From assembly GCA_022385805.1 (NCBI GenBank), contig MU277777.1:1869-65330 (forward strand): a DNA stretch of 63,462 nt, in the 5' to 3' direction. A program made the position numbers and the translations under genes. The stretch is from Pilatotrama ljubarskyi (lineage: Eukaryota; Basidiomycota; Agaricomycetes; Polyporales; Polyporaceae). Below, one piece after another: positions 1-11,361 of the stretch (position 1 is the first letter of the stretch; each line of letters starts with the position of its first letter). The notes beneath the pieces were generated by a model that had not been told where the DNA came from, did not search any database, and saw nothing but the letters and a program-made list of their open reading frames with translations.

Positions 1-807
1 TCTACCAGCCACGAACTCTATTGTCCGTGTGTCAGCACCTATGACTAAGTGCGACTGGTTGACTATGCTGCTATTACTAAGCGCCTAGTTCAACACTAGT
101 ATGCATAGTATTCGCAAAGACGAGAATCACATACACATGCTGAGACACTTGTGAATCCGGAGAACACTGCCCAATAACGACCCCGTGTTGAGTTGGAGGT
201 TACGTACAAGATCTGGCATAAGTACGAACGCATGTTTTTGGTGCTGAGCAGCACCAGAGACTAGTCCAAGCGTATAGCCTATAAAGTGGGCTCAGAGTGG
301 GAAGTCCACACTGTAAGCGGGACACCGCTCGCAACAAGAAGGTTCGATACGTCTGCGGAGCAACACTCAGCTCGAAACTGAATGGTCACGGTCAGACGAG
401 GGCAGAGCTCTACCAGGACAACGAGCTCGCTTGGTCAAGGCAGGTCTGAGGTCACGGTGCACGCCGACTGTCAGTCCCAGGGTGTACTGCAGGTGCCAGA
501 TGGCGGAGCGCGTACGCGGCCAAGATGATATTATAGACACCACCAACAACGGGCTCACGTGCAGAGTACATGAACAAAATACGTGTGCCACGCCACGCGG
601 ACCAGTGGCTAGACAGACAATGGTGTCCACCATCTCACTCGTGGCTAAACTGCACTAGCCGAGGCTAAATGAGTAGAACAAAGACCCTTCACCGTGTTAT
701 AAGATGTCGATGGCAGAGCATTGCTCTCACCTTGCTCCTACGCGTCCTCGTACCCTTCGATCCTTTCTCTCATCGCTCCCGTGACACCGAACGCAAGTTC
801 CACAACC
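1..807. other. Intergenic, no gene recognised
   Basis: Only short overlapping open frames on both strands with no recognisable domain. The last 100 or so bases form the 5' region of the gene starting at 808. I see no transposon ends or tRNA here. Confidence 0.5.
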
Positions 808-1785
808 ATGTTCAGCGTGTTCTCCTTCGGCGCGACCCAGCCGTTCGACCTCCAAGCCACCCTCAAGACGTGGGCAACGAGCGGCCCCGACCACTCCATC
901 CCCGAGTTCAAAGGCAAGCCCAAGCGCAAAGACGACCCCAGCACTGGCGCGTGGCTCACCGCGGTCGAGAAGGGGTGCACCGCGCGAAGCGTTCCAAAGA
1001 TACATTGGCCGAGTGTCGCTAAGCACTTCATGGGAAAGAAGGCCCGTGGTCGCGTGCTTGAGGTCGAGAAGGTCATGCGCGCGCTGCATGGCGAGCAATG
1101 GGATTGGCGGTGGAAGGACTTCAAAGTCGCTGTGATGAACATGGGATGTGAGTGACTTTGTGATCGCGCATTGGGAAGGGCTTTGGTGGCTTACCGGAGG
1201 TGGGTGACAGGGAACATCGAAGAGACAAAGACGCGTGAGGTCCACGTAGAGCGCAAGTCTTCCGGCCTGTGGTGGATCGTAGGCGGGAAAGACGAGCCGT
1301 GTCCAACGCAGACCGCTCCACTGACGGGCGGAAGCAAGGCCTCTCAGGCTCCGAAGAAGGTTCTCGTCGATGCGAAGCCTCCCAACAAACCCTCCGTCAA
1401 GCCGTCAGGATCCAAGCTGCTCAACAAATCTCCACCCGCGAAGGCCACCCCCGCTCCCGCACCAAAGGAGACAAAGCCGGCACGCACCGGCTCGCTGTTC
1501 ACACTCCCCGCCCTCCCGTTCCTTCGTCATACACAGACCCAGCAGACTATCCTCCAGAAGATCACCGCGCAAGTGCCACTGTGGTTGCTGACAGCCACAG
1601 AGGCGCTTGCCACGCTGTCCAATGACCACCCGGACGTGTTGACGGCGGTGGCGACGGCGCTGGTCGCAGTGGGCACGGTGAGCGGCGGGGGGAGCGCGGC
1701 GGTTGCCGCTATCGGGGAGGCAGCGGTGATTGTCGGGAGGGCGATCAAGACCGCCCACGATAGGACGCATTCCAGTGCTCGTTGA
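808..1785 (+). CDS. Conserved fungal protein of unknown function, paralog A of a convergent pair
   Basis: Two exons, 808-1147 and 1211-1785, with a 63-base GTGAGT...CAG intron, giving 304 residues. The start at 808 begins the part that aligns with the paralog at 3228-2147. The N-terminal domain (about residues 1-114) contains short blocks shared with that paralog: FxGxPK, GCxxRxVP, a W-x2-VA-x-H-x-M-x-GKA block, then WxWK and NMGW at the exon junction. A low-complexity Pro/Lys/Ala linker follows. The C-terminal 75 residues are hydrophobic and Ala/Gly-rich, beginning VPLWL, and could form a membrane-inserting hairpin. The intron falls at the same codon and phase as in the paralog. I do not know the function. 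The N-terminal pattern loosely recalls retrotransposon capsid (gag) domains, but this is inference and no protease or polymerase is nearby. Confidence 0.8.
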
Positions 1786-2146
1786 AGAGGCGGAGGGAAT
1801 TCTCGCGGATTCTGATCTACTCACGCTGGTCGTTGTATTTATTCGTAACAGTGAAGGCTTGTATGATATGCTGGGAAAGACGATCGTGCATACCAGCAGT
1901 TCGTCAATGATACACAGCAGGTTATAATCCTACGTCAAGAGCGCGAAGTCAGCAACAACCTGTCTGAGTAGGAAGCGCGCGACACCTACTACAGCACGCA
2001 TATATGTAGCCAGGTCCTCGATGCCTGAAGCGAACAGTTCGAAGGTGCAGTACATAATGATAGGAAGAATAGGGTCCAGCGCCCCATGCTGGAGCTCAGG
2101 GGCCGCTCAACGGCTCCCTTCCAATGATCATGACGCCAACAGGCCT
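1786..2146. other. Spacer between convergent paralogs
   Basis: Short 3'-to-3' spacer shared by two convergent genes. I see no additional coding sequence, and there is no obvious inverted copy of the flanking genes in it. Confidence 0.5.
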
Positions 2147-3228
2147 TCAAGACTTCTTCGCCTCACCCTGCATCACTTGCACCTTTCCGTCGACCTGCGC
2201 CTGCAGGAGCGTCCCGAAGCCGACCGCGAGGGAGCCCAGGGCATGTGCTGTGCTGCTCGCTAGGAACGCGCCGCCGACGCCGGCGGAGACTGCGGGGAGT
2301 GCGGGGAGGGAGCCGACGGTGATGAGGATTGCGGAGAGCGCGGTCATCACCTTGGGGTGCTCATTCGTGAGAAATTCGAGGGATTGGCAAGCGTTCACTA
2401 GCCAGGCGGGGACTTGAGTCACTGTCGTCACAGCTGTGAAGGAAGCGTTAGTGACAGGCCTAGTAGACGAGGAACGGATGAGGGCTTACATCCGCCTGGT
2501 GTGCCCGCAGGCGTAGTGACAGTTGTTGTCGCTGGAGGCGTGGAGACAGGGGTGCTCTTGGCAGAAGAGAAGAAGGAACTGAACGCCGACGACCCGGAAG
2601 ACGTCATGGACGAGATTGTCTCCACCGAGTCTGTTGTGGTTGATCGTCGAGGCGTAGGGATGGAGGGGAGGTTCTTCATGGTCGACCCGAAATCGAACGT
2701 CGCGCGCGTCTTCATCGGTGGCCGAGGAGGCGGGGCCTGAACAGGGACGACCTCCTTGGACTCGCTGTCGCCACCCCTCCCAATGATCCGCCAGAAGCCT
2801 GATGGCTTGCTCTCAATCTCGATCGCTTCAGTCTTCTGCGGGTCGACGTCCCCTGGACCCATGTCAAGCGAGTCAGCGGGTTCCCTCATCGTATATGCAA
2901 GACAAGGTAGCAAGAACTCACATCCCATATTACGCATCGCGATCTTGTAGTTCTTCCACGTCCAGCGGTACTTGCCGCCGTGCATGTTCTTCATCACGAG
3001 CTTGAGCTCGTCGAAGCGCGCCTTCGCCTTGCCCTCCATGTAGTGCTGGGCGACCTTGTGCCAGTACTCGCGGGGGACCTTGCGCTCGATGCACCCAGCC
3101 TTGATCTGCTTGAGCCAATCATTGACCGGCGGGTCTTTCTTGGGGTTTCCGAGGAACTTCGGCGGGTTGGTCCACTCGGCGTAGACTGGCTCGAGGTCGT
3201 AGGGCTTGATCTTGAACGCGCTGAGCAT
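2147..3228 (-). CDS. Conserved fungal protein of unknown function, paralog B of a convergent pair
   Basis: Three exons on the minus strand (3228-2922, 2852-2490, 2433-2147) give 318 residues. The N-terminal domain aligns with the gene at 808-1785: FLGNPKKDP, GCIERKVP, VAQHYMEGKAKAR, MHGGKYRWTWK and NMGW. The first intron splits the same Trp codon in the same phase in both genes, so they come from a recent or well-conserved duplication. The middle is Ser/Thr/Pro-rich. The C-terminal exon encodes a hydrophobic Ala/Gly/Leu-rich tail starting VPAWLVN, matching VPLWLLT of the paralog. An extra intron (2489-2434) precedes that tail and is absent from paralog A. Function is unknown. Candidate ideas are a domesticated gag-like protein or a membrane-active protein with a glycine-rich hairpin. 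Confidence 0.82.
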
Positions 3229-4059
3229 AGTGAGAGTTCAGGAGTAGAGGAATGTGTAAGGTGGTGAGTTGATGCGACATTCAACGTTGTCGGGGACGTG
3301 GTATATAGCCCAAGTCCGAGCGCGGATGATCACCTTGCGGCGAGCATGCAGCTTCGGACCAGCGGCACAGCGCTACCTCACATGGTCAGGCCGACCTTTC
3401 ATGTAGTGAGGTCTAGACAAGAGGAGATAGTTCGACCGGAGGAGATGAAACGATAATAGGCTCACGCAGAGCGATCGCCAGCCTGGATCGGGCCGCGAGG
3501 TGCGGCGACGCGAGGCTGCACAGGTTCGCAAGTCCTGACATGGACACGGGCGTGCAAATTGCATGCAAAGCCGTTGGAGCGGACTGCAGCGGAGATGCAT
3601 GCAAGTTGCCACGTCTACCTCGTGTGCGCCCCAGTTTCGCCGGGAGGGGGGTTATCTGTGCTCGCCGTGAAGATCACATACCTCATGTTCACGGCCAGCT
3701 GGCGTAGGATGGGTCGCGCCGACAGGCGCAGTCGTCCATCAGGCCAAGGGAGGGACAGAGAGAAGGCCGTGCCTTCAATGCATGTCTATGCTCGGAAACA
3801 GAAAACTGAGAACAGACGACAGTGTTCTTTCAATATTGGGCGTCCGAGGCTTGAAAGTAGTGTTCCGAGTTCGAGCTGCCCTCGGAGCACCAGTCGGTCC
3901 GTCTTTCCGAGATTGACGCGGGACATTCCTTGTTTGGTTCGGCTCGCAACTGAACTGACATCAGTTGAGGATCTCAATCGAACCAAGCGCAACGCGTCCA
4001 CCACGCGCAGTGATCATCGCACTCGCTCCTGCTTTACCTCGCTCTGCATCTCCGGCATT
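3229..4059. other. Divergent intergenic region upstream of ARPC5
   Basis: Lies between two divergent starts (3228 minus and 4060 plus), so it holds both promoters. A long open frame enters ARPC5 from 3559, but its upstream part has no recognisable sequence and I take it as untranslated. Confidence 0.5.
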
Positions 4060-4716
4060 ATGGACGTGAACTTCAGGAAGATTGACATTGATCAGTACGA
4101 TGAGGACGCGCTACTCGATACCGAGCTGTACGAAGCGGACCCCCGCGACCCCGTGCAGGCACTGAACGACGTGAAGCAGAAGGCGGCAGCTGTCCGGGGC
4201 TCACTAGCGAAGTACGTGCGAGCCATGCTACGTGCGGGAAAATGCCAATAACACCGGATGCGTCTTGCAGGGGCGATATCGTGGGTGCCTTGACCTTAGT
4301 GCTAGAGGACGCGCCATACGGCCCGAATGTAGAAGATGCGAAGGTACGTCCTTGACTGACTGAAGTTGTCCTTGGTATCGAGGGATTGAACTGAGCTCCC
4401 TCGGACTTGTAGAACCTGAACCTACAAACGCTCGTCTCCATACTCAACAGCACAAAAGCGACAGAAATTCCTGCGGTCGTGAAGGCACTGTCTACCGATG
4501 CGCAGGACACCCTCATGAAGTACCTCTACAAGGGTATGGGTCTGCCGGGCTGGGGAGACGTCAGCGGAAGTGTGCTGCTGGGTTGGCATGAGAAAGTGAG
4601 CATTGTCCCTATCGTCTCGACTATGTAAAGACCTCACCATCTCCCGCCTGAAGTTGACGGAGGTCGCGGGCACCGGTTGCATCGTGCGAGCTATGACGGA
4701 CAGGCGAATTGTATGA
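4060..4716 (+). CDS. ARPC5: Arp2/3 complex 16 kDa subunit (ARPC5)
   Basis: Four exons (4060-4211, 4271-4343, 4413-4595, 4654-4716) give 156 residues, the normal size for p16-Arc. The N terminus carries the family hallmark FRKIDIDQYDED, followed by the conserved NVEDAKNLNLQ region and the C-terminal MKYLYKGM and LLGWHEKL motifs. ARPC5 is a small helical subunit of the seven-protein Arp2/3 complex, which nucleates branched actin filaments at endocytic patches. The first in-frame ATG next to the hallmark was chosen. The same frame is open upstream to 3559, but that part does not resemble the family. All three introns are 51-69 bases with GT-AG ends. Confidence 0.95.
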
Positions 4717-5422
4717 TCGCTCAACAAAACGGAATGTATACTATCCCTCCTGCGCGGACGCCCTATACCAGATCCAGATTCCCCCACATCCTGAAGCCGA
4801 CCGCTGTTCCTGCAACGTCTCCATTGTCCTCACCAGGAGACCGTTGTGAACGTTGCGACGGATTACTCTCCCATTGCTAGCTATTCAGAAGGCGTTCGGG
4901 TTCAGGGGCTGCGACCTGCGGGGACGCCTGAGCACTTGCTTTCGACTGTGTAGGATAGAGCGCTAGAGCGCTGAGGCTCTTTCACGACAAAAGTGCACCG
5001 ACTCCAGAACCTGGGACAGTGTCATGGAATGCGCTGCCCCCCTTAAATTCCATGTCGAACAGGCCATCAATGACATGACTTTTAAGGTGGCAAAGCAGAT
5101 CCTGGAGTGTCCTGACGCTGTCAATGGCCTTGGAATATGAGGATGTTTGTCGTGTTTAAACATGACTAGCACATATACTCCTGACGAGTGCCAAACATAC
5201 TCCTCTGTAGCAAATACATAGCGTCCATTTGACCAGAGTCAAACTTGTCGAGGATCCTACGCTGCTCGCTGCCGACCAGGCGCGGTGGGCGCATCGATGA
5301 CTCGCCGGGACAGTTTCGCGCCACCGTCGGCCAAATCGAGCCAAATCGTAACTTGAACCTCGACCACCACCATCGCAGACACCGTCTGCGACACACTCAT
5401 CTCTTCCCCGCTACTCAGTTTT
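4717..5422. other. Intergenic, no gene recognised
   Basis: 3' region of ARPC5 and promoter region of the F-box/WD40 gene. Only short frames are seen. Confidence 0.5.
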
Positions 5423-8400
5423 ATGCCCAGTAGGCCCCTTGAAGCTCATCCCAGAAAAGATCACCGACACAAACCAATCCGTTCACACAACAACACTCGC
5501 CAGCATGGACACCACGGCATTCCTCATATTGCAGGCGGATCAAGCGTCTTGCTCAGCATTCCATCCGAGTCACTCACCCACGTCACCTCCTTCCTCGACC
5601 CGCCTGACCTGCTCGCCCTCGCGCGGACGTGCAAGCTGCTCCATGCCCACGTAGCTGATGACAACACCTGGCGCAGGGCATACGTCTACCAGTACCTCGG
5701 GATAACTCCGGAGAGCGATCTGCGTGATGACGCGGGCGACAGAACGCTCATGCTGAGGAGAGAGGAGGTGACCTGGAAGAAAGAGTTCATCCTGCGGTAT
5801 AACTTGCGACGGTACGTCATAGTCAATCTCGTCGGCGCATTGTGGCATCGGGATTATTATATTGTGCCTGCCAGTGCCTCGCAGTTGCAACGCGGTCGGC
5901 TAGTTCCCATGCAGCTGGGCTTCTCGCCAATTTCGTTCGCCCTGCTCTGGGCCCCTGCATGCGCCGGAACGCCCACGAGAACGTGTGCCATGCTCAGTAT
6001 CATGTTTTACGAGCCCAAGGCCACCTGTATGCTGGCTCGTCATGATCTCTGCCGACCGCAGATATTGAGCGGGTCTTGTCTCCATCTGCCCAGGCTGAGG
6101 GGAGAGGGGCAATGTGATTAGAAAATCCCCCCACCGTCTCGATTCACAAACACTCGTTGTTCATTTCATGCTGCAAATATTCCGACCATTGTACTCATCA
6201 TGCGTAATAGGCGATGGGAATACTCTCGGAATTCTACCATCACGCATATCCCGCACCATTCAGCCGTTTCGGCGATGCACATGATGCCGAACACGACGCT
6301 CCTGGCGGCTTCGTTGCAGTACGGCGTCGTGTCGCGCTCCTACCCGTTGTCCGGCAAAGTCCTCCGTGGGTTCCTTGACGCTTCAGGAACCGCGAACGGC
6401 TTAGGTATTGGCAACCCGAATGCCGAATTCTCCCCCCACGTCTCGTCTATCGATCTGGCATCCGAGGGAGGCACAGCGAAGATCCTTTGGGGTTACCGCA
6501 ATGGGGAAGTCGCGGTGACGACCGCCGTGCGCGTCATGGATAACAACAGAGCGTCGGCCGCGAGGCTGGTCAGATGTCGTCTGGGTGACTGTCATGAGGG
6601 CCCTGTCGAATGCGCCGCATGGGATCGCAGCACGGAGAATGTTACTCTCTTCGTCACGGGCGGTGCGGACGGACGGGTCAAGCTCTGGGACGCGAAGACT
6701 TCGCTGCAATGCCTATGGACTTCGAACAAGAGTGCTCCTCTCGTCCCAGATCCCTGCACGAAACTCGCCGTCGATCTTCAACAAGGGATCGTAGCTGCTG
6801 CTTTGCGAAGCGGCACGGTTCTCGTATGGACTGGCTTCCCTTCGCTTCGCATGGAGCCGACGGACGCTGCTGTCGTAGAACCTCGTGAGATACGTATTCC
6901 TGCTCCCATCAGTTCTGCTCCTCCTGGCTCCTCGCCCTTCGAGATCGCATACTCAGAGATCTTGGACTTGCGTATCTCCGCCCGTTCTCTGCCAGATCAT
7001 TTGTCCATACTGGTCGCTTATCACCCTAGCCCTCACTTCCATCGCCTTACGTGGACGTCTGCTTCAGGTGTTTTCGAGCGCACTCTGTTCGGGGACGACG
7101 GCGCGGCACCGATCCGGGCCCTCTTTCCAGTATGGGCCTCACGACCGGATGAAAGCAGCTTCGTGATCGCGGGAGACGAGCTCGGATCTATCAGCATCTT
7201 CCCGTGGGATGCGCAACTCCCGCAGTCCTCCATTCCCGGCACAGCCGCCGTCCAGTCGGTCCACCACTTCGCGGCGCACGAGGATGGCGCCGTAACGGCA
7301 CTCGCATGGAACTCCGTCGTCCTAGTGTCGGGCTCCTCTCGCGGAACGATCAAGGTGTGGGACGCACTTACGTTTGCCCCGCTGCGCGCGTTTTCCTCGC
7401 CCGCCGCTAGGCCGTCTCCTGGCGCAGAATGGGATGGCGTCAACCGTATTCTGCTAGACCGCGATACGCTGATGGTATCGGTCGGCAGTAGGGTCATGGC
7501 GTGGAAAGCCGGACCGGTAGGCAGGCCTGGCCTGCACGGAAAGGGCAAGACTGTGCGGTCTGCTAGAAGCAGCGGTGCGGCGAAGTGGCATCGTGAGTGT
7601 GCATGCAGTGTGGGCGTCGCGGGAACCCTAACGTATCAATCTGTTTTTGCTCACAATCCAGAACAGCTCGAGATGCATCGCGATATCGCCGAGTCCCGCC
7701 GCGAGCTAGAGGAGGAACAGACACATACCCGCCGGACGTTCGGCCGCGAGAGAGAGCAGCTATCGACGCTAGCCCATCTCGGGCTGAGCGAAGTCGAGGC
7801 GGTCGAGTACGTGCTGATGCTCAGTCGGGACGAGGAGGAGGCACGTTGGCGGCACGCTGTGGAGTCTTCCGCGTACAGGGAGGACGAGGGCGTGTTCATG
7901 GCCGACTTTGACGACGTCCCTACCCCGATGGTCACGCCAAGCACCATGCTCGGATCGGAATCGTCCTCCGCCGTTTCCTCGCGCACACCGTCGTTTTCTG
8001 GACACTCCTCGCCAAGCTCCGGCGCGGGTACGAGCATCTTCCAGGGCGGTCGCGCCTTCCCGCACCCCATGCCTTCAACGTCCAATCACAAGGTCCAGGT
8101 CTCACCGCGCTTCCGACCTGAGCCTATGGAGGCAGGGTCCAGCGTCAGTCCTCCGCCAAGTGGCAGCATTAGCGCGAGCTCGGGCGGGGGCGGCGTTCCC
8201 CCGCCCGTGTCTGACAACGAGCACTTCCCGGCCGTTAGCCGCACACCATCCTCCGCGTCTGGTAGCGCGAGCGCCCGGACAAGCGTTCCGTCCACTCCAG
8301 CGTCGAGCGTGAGGAACTCTGTTGCTGGGAGCCCCCACTCCGTGCGTAGCGCCTGGAGCACCCCGCTGCGCTCGCTGCACTCTTCGGAGGCGCCGTCGCC

Positions 8401-8566
8401 CTCGCAAAGTCCTGCGCGTTCTCTGCCACGTGCCGCTGCCGTCAGCAGCAGCACGGCTGGACGAAGCGACGGCGCGTTGGCGCTTGTGGACGAGGACGAT
8501 GAAGACTTGCGCTTTGCTATAGAGCTCAGCCTTGCAGAGGCGCGGAGCCGCGGCGAAGACGTGTGA
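5423..8566 (+). CDS. F-box / WD40 repeat protein with C-terminal ubiquitin-interacting motif
   Basis: Three exons (5423-5811, 6211-7592, 7662-8566) give 891 residues. Residues 43-90 hold an F-box (LLSIPSESLTHVTSFLDP, then a W-x-RAY element). WD40 repeats follow, the clearest ending GRVKLWDAK near residue 280 and GTIKVWDAL near residue 505. After a charged helix (about 590-640) comes a long Ser/Pro-rich disordered region. The protein ends with a classic ubiquitin-interacting motif, acidic residues then LRFAIELSLAEA, near residues 868-886. F-box/WD40 proteins are substrate receptors of SCF ubiquitin ligases. A UIM would let this one bind ubiquitinated partners. The first intron is unusually long for this genome (399 bases). 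The second (69 bases) has no stop codon and could be retained without a frameshift. The start at 5423 is the first ATG in the F-box frame but is not certain. Confidence 0.85.
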
Positions 8567-11361
8567 AGTTCTGCGGAGGTCAGCAGACGCTTACGGTGTC
8601 ATGCCGCTACGTGCCTATGCCCTTGGATATCCGTGTGCGTAGTGGATTCGTCCGCTTATTTGTTCCGTCTGACTAGAGCTTTGGTATGCCAACTTGTTCC
8701 CTCATAGATTCCAGTACTACTATGCGTACTTTCTATTACCTTATGTCACAGAATGAGTATGTTTCTCGTCTTCCTAACGTACGGCAGAGAGCAGCACCCG
8801 CCGCCACGGTATTACCTGTGAAAGGTGCCTTCGGAACCCTTCGTCAGCTTTGCAATACCTCCTGCACCCCATTGCAATTCCGCGGAGCCCGTCCGGGTGC
8901 CGCAGTAGCGCTCAGAAGCTCGATAATGCAAGGGTCCGCCTCTAACGCTCCGGTCGATCTCCCCCGTCCCATCCTGGTGCATTGCTTAACGTTTCTGCCA
9001 GACACGCCTCTCGGCTCTGTTTCAGCCCTCAAGCGCAAGCGTCATTAAGGCTGACCGAGCTCCTGGCGTAGAGTCTCTTGCCGTCTCTTCTAGTGAGCTA
9101 TTTCGCGCGCATCTTGCAAGACTTGGTCCTGACGATTGTTTTCTTCCGAACAACCTACGAATCGCGGAGCGCCGTCCCAGGAAGATGCTCAAAGGGCGCG
9201 GACTGGAGTCAATATCCAGGACATTGCCGCCGGGATACCATGTCCCAAGGTGCATGGGTGCATGAGCCGAAGATTACGCCCATCACCCTTTCTTGGCATG
9301 CATGGATCCGCGGAAGTCGGGGAGGCCGTTCATTGGTATCTCTTTATGTGTGGAAATACTGTATTAGGCATACGGTATGCTAGCGGGCCCGCCAGTCCAC
9401 CAATAGTCGGAGTCTGGGCAGTGGTGTGCGACGGTATGCACAGTTCCGTCCACGGCTTCTCCAGCTATCCCTGACTAACAATGTAGCAGAGTATACAGAA
9501 TCGAATACCTCGTGATATCGCGCGGGGCAGTGTGAGCACACAATTACCACATATCAATGGTATCTAGTCCCCGCGGTACACTGTATCCTTGGCTGCATAA
9601 ACTGGATGACGTGGATGCCGCTGACATGCACATGAGGTGTGTCTGCATCGTGCCTTTAGCGGAGGATGCTGATCAAAGGGCGTGTCACTGGCGCCCATAT
9701 GCGCGGGCGGCGTCCATTGTTCGCTTGAGTCATGTCCACAAACCTGTCTCCTTCAAGGATAGCATGTCGACTGCTGGCAGCTGCACTCTCCACTAGTCTG
9801 ATTGCTCTGTATCGGGCGCGTTATTGCCGGCGAGAGGTTGGACTGCATAGGCACAGGAACTGCGGTTCATGACTGGGCCATCATCAAACGCGTGGCGACG
9901 ACTGCTGCTGCTTTGGTATCCCAGCTAAGATGATCTGACCGATGCCCTGCATTCAGCTGATTGTCATGCTCCAAAGTGGCCGCAGGGAGGACTGGCGCGA
10001 CGTCATGGTTCTCGGGGCGCGTATTGGTTCGGCGGCATGCTGGACTTCCAACCCCTGGCAGCGTATATCTGCCGTCTCTTAGCCCCATGTCGCATTTCGA
10101 ATTTCGAGTGCCACCTGGACTAACGAGATCGCTTCGTAATACGTGAGTACCGTGGATGAAACCCAAAGTCGGCACTCGGGAGGCTCAATGCATTATCTTA
10201 GTGTCGTCGACAGCGTACTATTCCGGCGGCTAGATGGCTCGGCCGTAGAGAGTGGACGGGCTAGCGCAGCGGGCAGCCTCCAGGAAGCACGGATGCCGGA
10301 CCCGTGCCCACTAGTCCGAACCTCCATTGATGGAAGGGTTCCTTTCTGGAGGTATGTGATGTGTGGACCCACAATGCTATCGATTGGTCTAGGGATTCCG
10401 TAACCTCTCTGGGAGAGAACGTTCGTGTCTCAGCAAATCCTCCATGCCCCGCGGATCATGTCGCGAGGCAGGATTTCCTGCATTCAGGCGAGAGTAGGTA
10501 AGCACTGCTAATACTTGGAGAATTCGCGAGCTGTAGTTATTCGTGCATGCTCAATGAGTGTGTCCTAAGCGTTACGTGATGTGATGTTCAAGAGTACTGA
10601 CGAGGCTACTCGATGCCCCATTCAATGCAGGTGCTGCTGCCAAGTTCGCATTACACGCTGCTCGAAACGAGGAGGGGGGGGGACAAAGCGGGCAGGGTCA
10701 ACTGACACGAGAGGAGCGTTAGATCGATGGAGATGGCGGATGATCTTAGCGAGGTTAGCCGACTCGTGCATTACATTCTATCCGCCGAGAGCTCGATCTT
10801 ACGGTATGTCCGTAACAACCAACCTGCATAAGGCTCATACGACCCGTCTCGTCAGCGACCTCGACGAGTACCTACTTTCGGCCGCGCCAGCGCTGAGCGT
10901 GCCGGGGGAGAAATCGACTTGCGCCTTCCCCCATGACAATGCGGCATCAAGGCGACTCCCGGATGTGAGACTCCGAAGGCAAGCATGTCATCCTGCGCGG
11001 TCCACCCGACGCGCTCTCGTCAGAGTACGTATGTTTCGCGCTTTTCACGCTTCCGCCCACTGATGTCGTCGTCATGCAAGCTAGGCGATAAGCAGTTTGT
11101 TCTCCGCTCAACGGGGCGCGGCAATCCTTAGCCAGGAGGCAGGGCTGTTTGTGGGCGTTGTCATTCCCATCTTGGATAGGAGTAAGCGAAGTAGCTAAGC
11201 CCTCCCTGGATTGTACGCTCCGAACACCCGTTCCGAATGTCAGAAGGCACGACACAGAGGCGCAAAGCCGCCAGGAACTGTACAAATAGCGATAATTCCA
11301 GGATGGTTGATCGTCAGGCCGTCACCTGCCTTGTATCCCCTACCCGCCCTCTGTCGACATC
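8567..11361. other. 2.8 kb without a recognisable gene
   Basis: Open frames on both strands are short (the longest is about 160 residues) and have no domain I recognise. A run of G occurs near 10671-10680. Nothing marks a transposon, tRNA or rRNA. The right end is the promoter of the terpene synthase. Confidence 0.5.

Noticed and set aside
727..1245. Minus-strand frame of 172 codons opposite paralog A
   Set aside because: It is a shadow of the coding strand with no domain of its own.
808..3228. The paralog pair as ends of one intact retrotransposon
   Set aside because: No protease, reverse transcriptase or integrase lies between or near them, and the copies face each other rather than forming direct terminal repeats.
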